Below, in pieces: positions 6,732-9,613 of a DNA stretch of 9,613 nucleotides (position 1 is the first letter of the stretch; every line of letters begins with the position of its first letter). The translations under genes and the position numbers were made by a program. The DNA is from Gemmatimonadota bacterium (lineage in GTDB: Bacteria; Gemmatimonadota; Gemmatimonadetes; Longimicrobiales; Gaopeijiaceae), in contig DUCW01000196.1 of the NCBI GenBank assembly GCA_012959595.1, positions 3,503-13,115 on the forward strand. The letters run 5' to 3'. A model generated the notes under the pieces. It was not told the origin of the DNA. It ran no database searches and saw only the letters and a list, made by a program, of their open reading frames with translations.

Positions 6732-7260
6732 GCTCTCCCTCCTCCCCTAGGATAAGTTCCACGGAGACTCCCCTTTCTCTAGCTGCCTGCTGCACAGTCA
6801 CAAGATTAGTCAATCCATTCATGGTAGCCCTCACCACATTAACGGGATTATTACTTCCCAAGCTCTTGGTTAGAATATCTTTGACACCCGCAGCTTCAAG
6901 GACGGACCTAACTGGGCCACCGGCGATCACACCCGTTCCTGGGGCTGCCGGACGTAAGACTACACGGCCAGCTCCCCACTTCCCTACTATTTCGTGAGGT
7001 ATAGTACCATTCCGTAGGGACACCTCTCTCAGCTCTTTACGACCTCGCTCAAAGGCTTTACGTATAGCCTCTGAGACCTCGTTGGCTTTCGCCAACCCAA
7101 TGCCTACTCTACCTCTTTCATCCCCTACGGACACCAATGCTGAAAAAGAAAATCTCCGACCTCCTTTCACGACTTTGGCCACCCTATTGATATGAATGAC
7201 CTTTTCGGTGAATTCGGAATCCCTGGTGTCGCCTCTTCGTCCTCTTTTGTTTTTAGCCAC
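6724..7260 (-). CDS. rpsE: 30S ribosomal protein S5
   Basis: S5 lies on the 30S solvent side near the mRNA entrance and influences decoding accuracy. The 178-residue protein has a dsRBD-like N-terminal domain (about 17-82: [20 protein letters not shown], then [13 protein letters not shown]). The S5 C-terminal domain (about 90-165) includes [20 protein letters not shown] and [17 protein letters not shown]. The short basic N-terminus [10 protein letters not shown] is normal. The start is GTG, sharing its first base with the rplR stop (TAGTG). The stop is inside rpmD. Confidence 0.98.
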   Translation of the reverse strand: MAKNKRGRRGDTRDSEFTEKVIHINRVAKVVKGGRRFSFSALVSVGDERGRVGIGLAKANEVSEAIRKAFERGRKELREVSLRNGTIPHEIVGKWGAGRVVLRPAAPGTGVIAGGPVRSVLEAAGVKDILTKSLGSNNPVNVVRATMNGLTNLVTVQQAARERGVSVELILGEEGERG

Positions 7261-7643
7261 TAGAATTTCAATCCTCCCTCGCGTGCCCCTTCAGCAAAAG
7301 CCATCACTCTCCCATGGTATCTGTATCCACCCCTATCAAACACAACCGTTTCCACACCCTTCTCGGTTGCTCGCTCAGCTAACAAAAATCCCGCCGCTCG
7401 AGCCTGCTCAAGTTTCACATTTTGTTCTTCCGTCTCAAAGTTCTCCAAAGCTTGACTAAGAGTCGACAAACCTACCAAAGTGTGCCCAATATCGTCATTC
7501 ACAATTTGCCCCTCTAGATTTCGTAGAGAACGAAACACTACCAGCCGTGGACGTTCAGCAGTACCCCAAATCTTCTTTCTGATTCGAGAATGCCTCTTCA
7601 GTCTCCTGCCTGTTCTGTTTTTATTTATACCATTTTTAGTCAT
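7260..7643 (-). CDS. rplR: 50S ribosomal protein L18
   Basis: L18 binds 5S rRNA with L5 and L25 in the central protuberance. This 127-residue product has the basic N-terminal arm ([16 protein letters not shown]), the core [14 protein letters not shown], and the conserved tail [28 protein letters not shown], the usual L18 ending. The ATG is 17 bases after the rplF stop with an AGGAA ribosome site about 12 bases away. Length is slightly over the common 115-120 residues because of a few extra N-terminal and central residues. Confidence 0.98.
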   Translation of the reverse strand: MTKNGINKNRTGRRLKRHSRIRKKIWGTAERPRLVVFRSLRNLEGQIVNDDIGHTLVGLSTLSQALENFETEEQNVKLEQARAAGFLLAERATEKGVETVVFDRGGYRYHGRVMAFAEGAREGGLKF

Positions 7644-7660
7644 AATTCTTAATCGTTCCT

Positions 7661-8200
7661 CTAAGCCCCAGCCGTCTTACCAGCTTTTCTACGTATGTGC
7701 TCCCCCTGATACCTGATACCTTTACCCTTGTAGGGCTCTGGTGGTCGAAAAGCCCGGATTTCAGCTGCAGTTTGTCCAACGGCCTGTTTGTCCGCACCAC
7801 CAATTACTATAGTGGTCGGATTCGGCACTTCTATGTCGACGCCCTCTGGAGCAGGATAGTCAATAGTATGGGAAAACCCCAAGTTTAGTAGCAAATCAGA
7901 TCCTTTTTTCTCAGCACGATATCCAATGCCTTCAATTTGAAGAGTTTTCTGAAAACCCTTGTCTACACCCTCAACCATATTCGCTATCAGGGATCTGGTT
8001 AGACCGTGAAGGGCTCTATGATTCGCTTCATCAGATGACCTACTGACGTTAACCACACCTTCATCGACACCAACCCTTATCTCTGGGTTAATGTCCAATT
8101 TTAACTCGCCTTTGGGCCCTTTTACTGAAATTCCGTTTTCTTGCAATACCACGTCCACTCCAGCAGGAATTTCAATGGGCTGTTTTCCAATCCGAGACAT
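7661..8200 (-). CDS. rplF: 50S ribosomal protein L6
   Basis: L6 sits near the sarcin-ricin loop and the factor-binding site of the 50S. The 179 residues match the usual bacterial length. The N-terminus MSRIGKQPIEIPAGV and GISVKGPKGEL, the middle IEGIGYRAEKKG, and the C-terminal signature PPEPYKGKGIRYQGEHIRRK identify it. These lie in the two repeated L6 domains (about 1-80 and 83-170). The ATG has a good ribosome site (AAAGGA, about 8-9 bases upstream) and lies 32 bases after rpsH. Confidence 0.98.
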   Translation of the reverse strand: MSRIGKQPIEIPAGVDVVLQENGISVKGPKGELKLDINPEIRVGVDEGVVNVSRSSDEANHRALHGLTRSLIANMVEGVDKGFQKTLQIEGIGYRAEKKGSDLLLNLGFSHTIDYPAPEGVDIEVPNPTTIVIGGADKQAVGQTAAEIRAFRPPEPYKGKGIRYQGEHIRRKAGKTAGA

Positions 8201-8232
8201 TATCGCTGTCCTTTATCTTCTTTCTTAGATCC

Positions 8233-8625
8233 TCACCAAACCATCGCCATCATTTCACCACCCACACCTTCTCTCCTCGCAGACCTATCAGACATCAAAC
8301 CTTTGGAAGTCGACAAGATTATCAGTCCCAACCCGTTCCGGACTCTGGGAATCTGCTGAGCCTCGACGTAACGACGTTGACCAGGCTTAGAAACTCTCTC
8401 CAAATGTCGAATCACTGGATTTCCTTCATGGTATTTAAGATACACACGTAGAACTCCAAATCTTCCATCATTCAGAACCTTAAAGTCGTAAACGAAAAAA
8501 CTTTCTTTCAACAACTGAGCTACTTCTTTTTTTAATTTAGAGACTGGTATATCAACCCACTTGTGCCCCGCTTTTCCAGCATTGCGGATCCTGGTGAGCA
8601 TATCAGCCACAGGGTCGGTCATCAT
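8233..8625 (-). CDS. rpsH: 30S ribosomal protein S8
   Basis: S8 binds helix 21 of 16S rRNA and, in E. coli, represses the spc operon by binding its own mRNA near rplE. The 130-residue protein starts MMTDPVADMLTRIRNAG, a typical S8 opening, and carries GLGLIILSTSKGLMSDRSAR, the conserved C-terminal signature, then GVGGEMMAMVW. Two consecutive ATG codons (8623-8625 and 8620-8622) can start it; I use the first. The ribosome site AGGAAAG is at the far end of the 15-base gap after rpsN, which suits either ATG. Confidence 0.98.
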   Translation of the reverse strand: MMTDPVADMLTRIRNAGKAGHKWVDIPVSKLKKEVAQLLKESFFVYDFKVLNDGRFGVLRVYLKYHEGNPVIRHLERVSKPGQRRYVEAQQIPRVRNGLGLIILSTSKGLMSDRSARREGVGGEMMAMVW

Positions 8626-8640
8626 ATCTCTATCTTTCCT

Positions 8641-8826
8641 TTACCAACTGGCTTTTCTAACACCAGGAATCTCTCCCTGCAGTGCCTTTTGCCGGAAACA
8701 AATCCTACATAATCCAAATTTTCTAATGAAAGCTCGCGGACGTCCGCAACGCTGACATCGATTACGATGCCGCCCAGCATACTTCTGGCGGCCGTTATTC
8801 CTTTCAATCAGAGCCTTTCTGGCCAT
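8641..8826 (-). CDS. rpsN: 30S ribosomal protein S14, zinc-binding short form (type Z)
   Basis: The 61-residue length and the two CxxC pairs (C24-C27 in NRCQRCG and C40-C43 in LCRICF) define the C+ short S14, which holds zinc in the 30S head. E. coli has the longer, Cys-free form instead. The end [11 protein letters not shown] is characteristic. The ATG follows the rplE stop by 9 bases and has a purine-rich GGGGATGGA in front. A second open frame of equal length overlaps it at 8622-8807, but only the frame given here encodes S14. Confidence 0.98.
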   Translation of the reverse strand: MARKALIERNNGRQKYAGRHRNRCQRCGRPRAFIRKFGLCRICFRQKALQGEIPGVRKASW

Positions 8827-8835
8827 TCCATCCCC

Positions 8836-9411
8836 TTAGTTTACAGTTTGCCCTATCTGAACTGGAATCTCCCCTCTAAAGGGAAAACCCATTTCACGTA
8901 GCAAAGCAAGTGCTTCTTCATCTGTATTGGCAGTAGTCACAACAGTGATATTCATTCCGTGGATTTGACCAACTTTGTCGAAATCTATCTCTGGAAAAAT
9001 AATTTGTTCTTTTATCCCCATTGTGAAGTTCCCTCTCCCATCAAAAGAACGTGTAGTCAGACCTCTGAAATCACGAATACGCGGTATAGCCACGCTGACC
9101 AAACGATCTAGAAATTCGTACATCCTACTCCTTCTAAGAGTAACGGTTGCTCCAATCGGCATCCCCTCACGAAGGTGGAAATTGGCAATAGACTTGCGAG
9201 CCTTAGTCACCATTGCCTTTTGACCAGTTATAACACCCAGTTCTTCCACAACGGCCGTCAAAAGTTTCGCATTCTTCGCAGCCTCACTGATCCCCACATT
9301 CATTACCACTTTTTCAATTTTAGGAATCTGATTGGGATTATTCCAATCAAATTTTTCCGCCAACTGAGGGCGGGCATACACCTTATAGTGTTTCAGTAAT
9401 CTAGATTCCAT
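8836..9411 (-). CDS. rplE: 50S ribosomal protein L5
   Basis: L5 binds 5S rRNA, contacts P-site tRNA, and forms an intersubunit bridge with S13. At 191 residues it is about a dozen longer than the common 179-180, mostly at the N-terminus and in the [16 protein letters not shown] segment. Diagnostic parts are [50 protein letters not shown] and the C-terminal [20 protein letters not shown]. The ATG is 20 bases after the rplX stop with a GGAGA ribosome site in between. In E. coli S8 binds mRNA at this junction; I did not find a convincing S8-type helix in the short spacer. Confidence 0.98.
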   Translation of the reverse strand: MESRLLKHYKVYARPQLAEKFDWNNPNQIPKIEKVVMNVGISEAAKNAKLLTAVVEELGVITGQKAMVTKARKSIANFHLREGMPIGATVTLRRSRMYEFLDRLVSVAIPRIRDFRGLTTRSFDGRGNFTMGIKEQIIFPEIDFDKVGQIHGMNITVVTTANTDEEALALLREMGFPFRGEIPVQIGQTVN

Positions 9412-9431
9412 TATTAATCTCCAAACCCCGA

Positions 9432-9613
9432 TTATAGTTTCGGAATTGGGTTGCCTGTCCTGACTGAAATTCTTTCTTTGCGACCATCTTCTCCAACCCT
9501 GATACGAATCCTAGTAGGCTTATCCTCAGTGGGATCAAGTAACATCACATTAGAAGCATGAATCGGAGCTTCAAAAGTTATTATACCCCCTTCCGGATTT
9601 GCTTCAGTTGGAC
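9432..9613 (-). CDS. rplX: 50S ribosomal protein L24, C-terminal 59 residues (partial)
   Basis: The frame is open from the window edge to TAA at 9432-9434 and encodes the C-terminal part of L24, an early-assembly 50S protein near the tunnel exit. Recognisable pieces are [20 protein letters not shown], with IHASNVML the typical L24 core, then [20 protein letters not shown] and an end RTGNPIPKL. The N-terminal KOW domain and the start lie beyond the window. The final two bases are an incomplete codon. Its position directly before rplE confirms the assignment. Confidence 0.95.
   Translation of the reverse strand, partial: PTEANPEGGIITFEAPIHASNVMLLDPTEDKPTRIRIRVGEDGRKERISVRTGNPIPKL

Noticed and set aside
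8622..8807. A 61-codon open frame on the minus strand overlapping rpsN
   Set aside because: It lies inside rpsN in another frame and resembles nothing. The frame at 8641-8826 gives a perfect zinc-type S14.
1..9613. CRISPR arrays, insertion sequences, tRNA or rRNA genes, phage or defence genes
   Set aside because: None is seen. The whole window is accounted for by the conserved ribosomal cluster and short spacers.

Overview
The window is one continuous stretch of a bacterial ribosomal-protein supercluster, the spc and alpha operons, with every gene on the minus strand. Transcription therefore runs from high to low coordinates. In transcription order the genes are rplX (cut by the window edge), rplE, rpsN, rpsH, rplF, rplR, rpsE, rpmD, rplO, secY, adk, map, rpmJ, rpsM, rpsK, rpsD, rpoA, rplQ and then the first 30 codons of an unrecognised small membrane protein that leaves the window at base 1. 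No gene runs on the plus strand, and no stretch over 300 bases lacks a gene.

The organism is clearly a bacterium: it has bacterial RpoA, a bacterial 437-residue SecY, and Shine-Dalgarno-like sites before most genes. Base composition is moderate, mid-40s % GC by eye. Zinc-binding ('C+') forms of S14 and L36, and a Cys3-Asp LID in adenylate kinase, recall Gram-positive and Thermus-type proteins. However, rpsD lies between rpsK and rpoA, unlike Bacillus. The protein wording, SecY especially, reminds me of an uncultured Gemmatimonadota/FCB-like lineage. That is an impression, not a result.

The cluster supplies large-subunit proteins (L24, L5, L6, L18, L30, L15, L36, L17), small-subunit proteins (S14, S8, S5, S13, S11, S4), the RNA polymerase alpha subunit, the SecY translocon channel, methionine aminopeptidase for nascent-chain processing and adenylate kinase. 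Packing is tight. Six junctions overlap by 1 to 8 bases and most of the rest are under 35 bases. The widest intergenic gaps in the cluster are map-rpmJ (104 bases), rpsK-rpsM (69) and rpmJ-rpsM (67).

No novel system is visible. The points most worth a second look are an S4 whose N-terminal zinc knuckle is shortened and appears to use His in place of the first Cys, the absence of infA from its common place between map and rpmJ, a hairpin and a 27-codon ORF in that gap, and GTG start codons concentrated at overlapping junctions.
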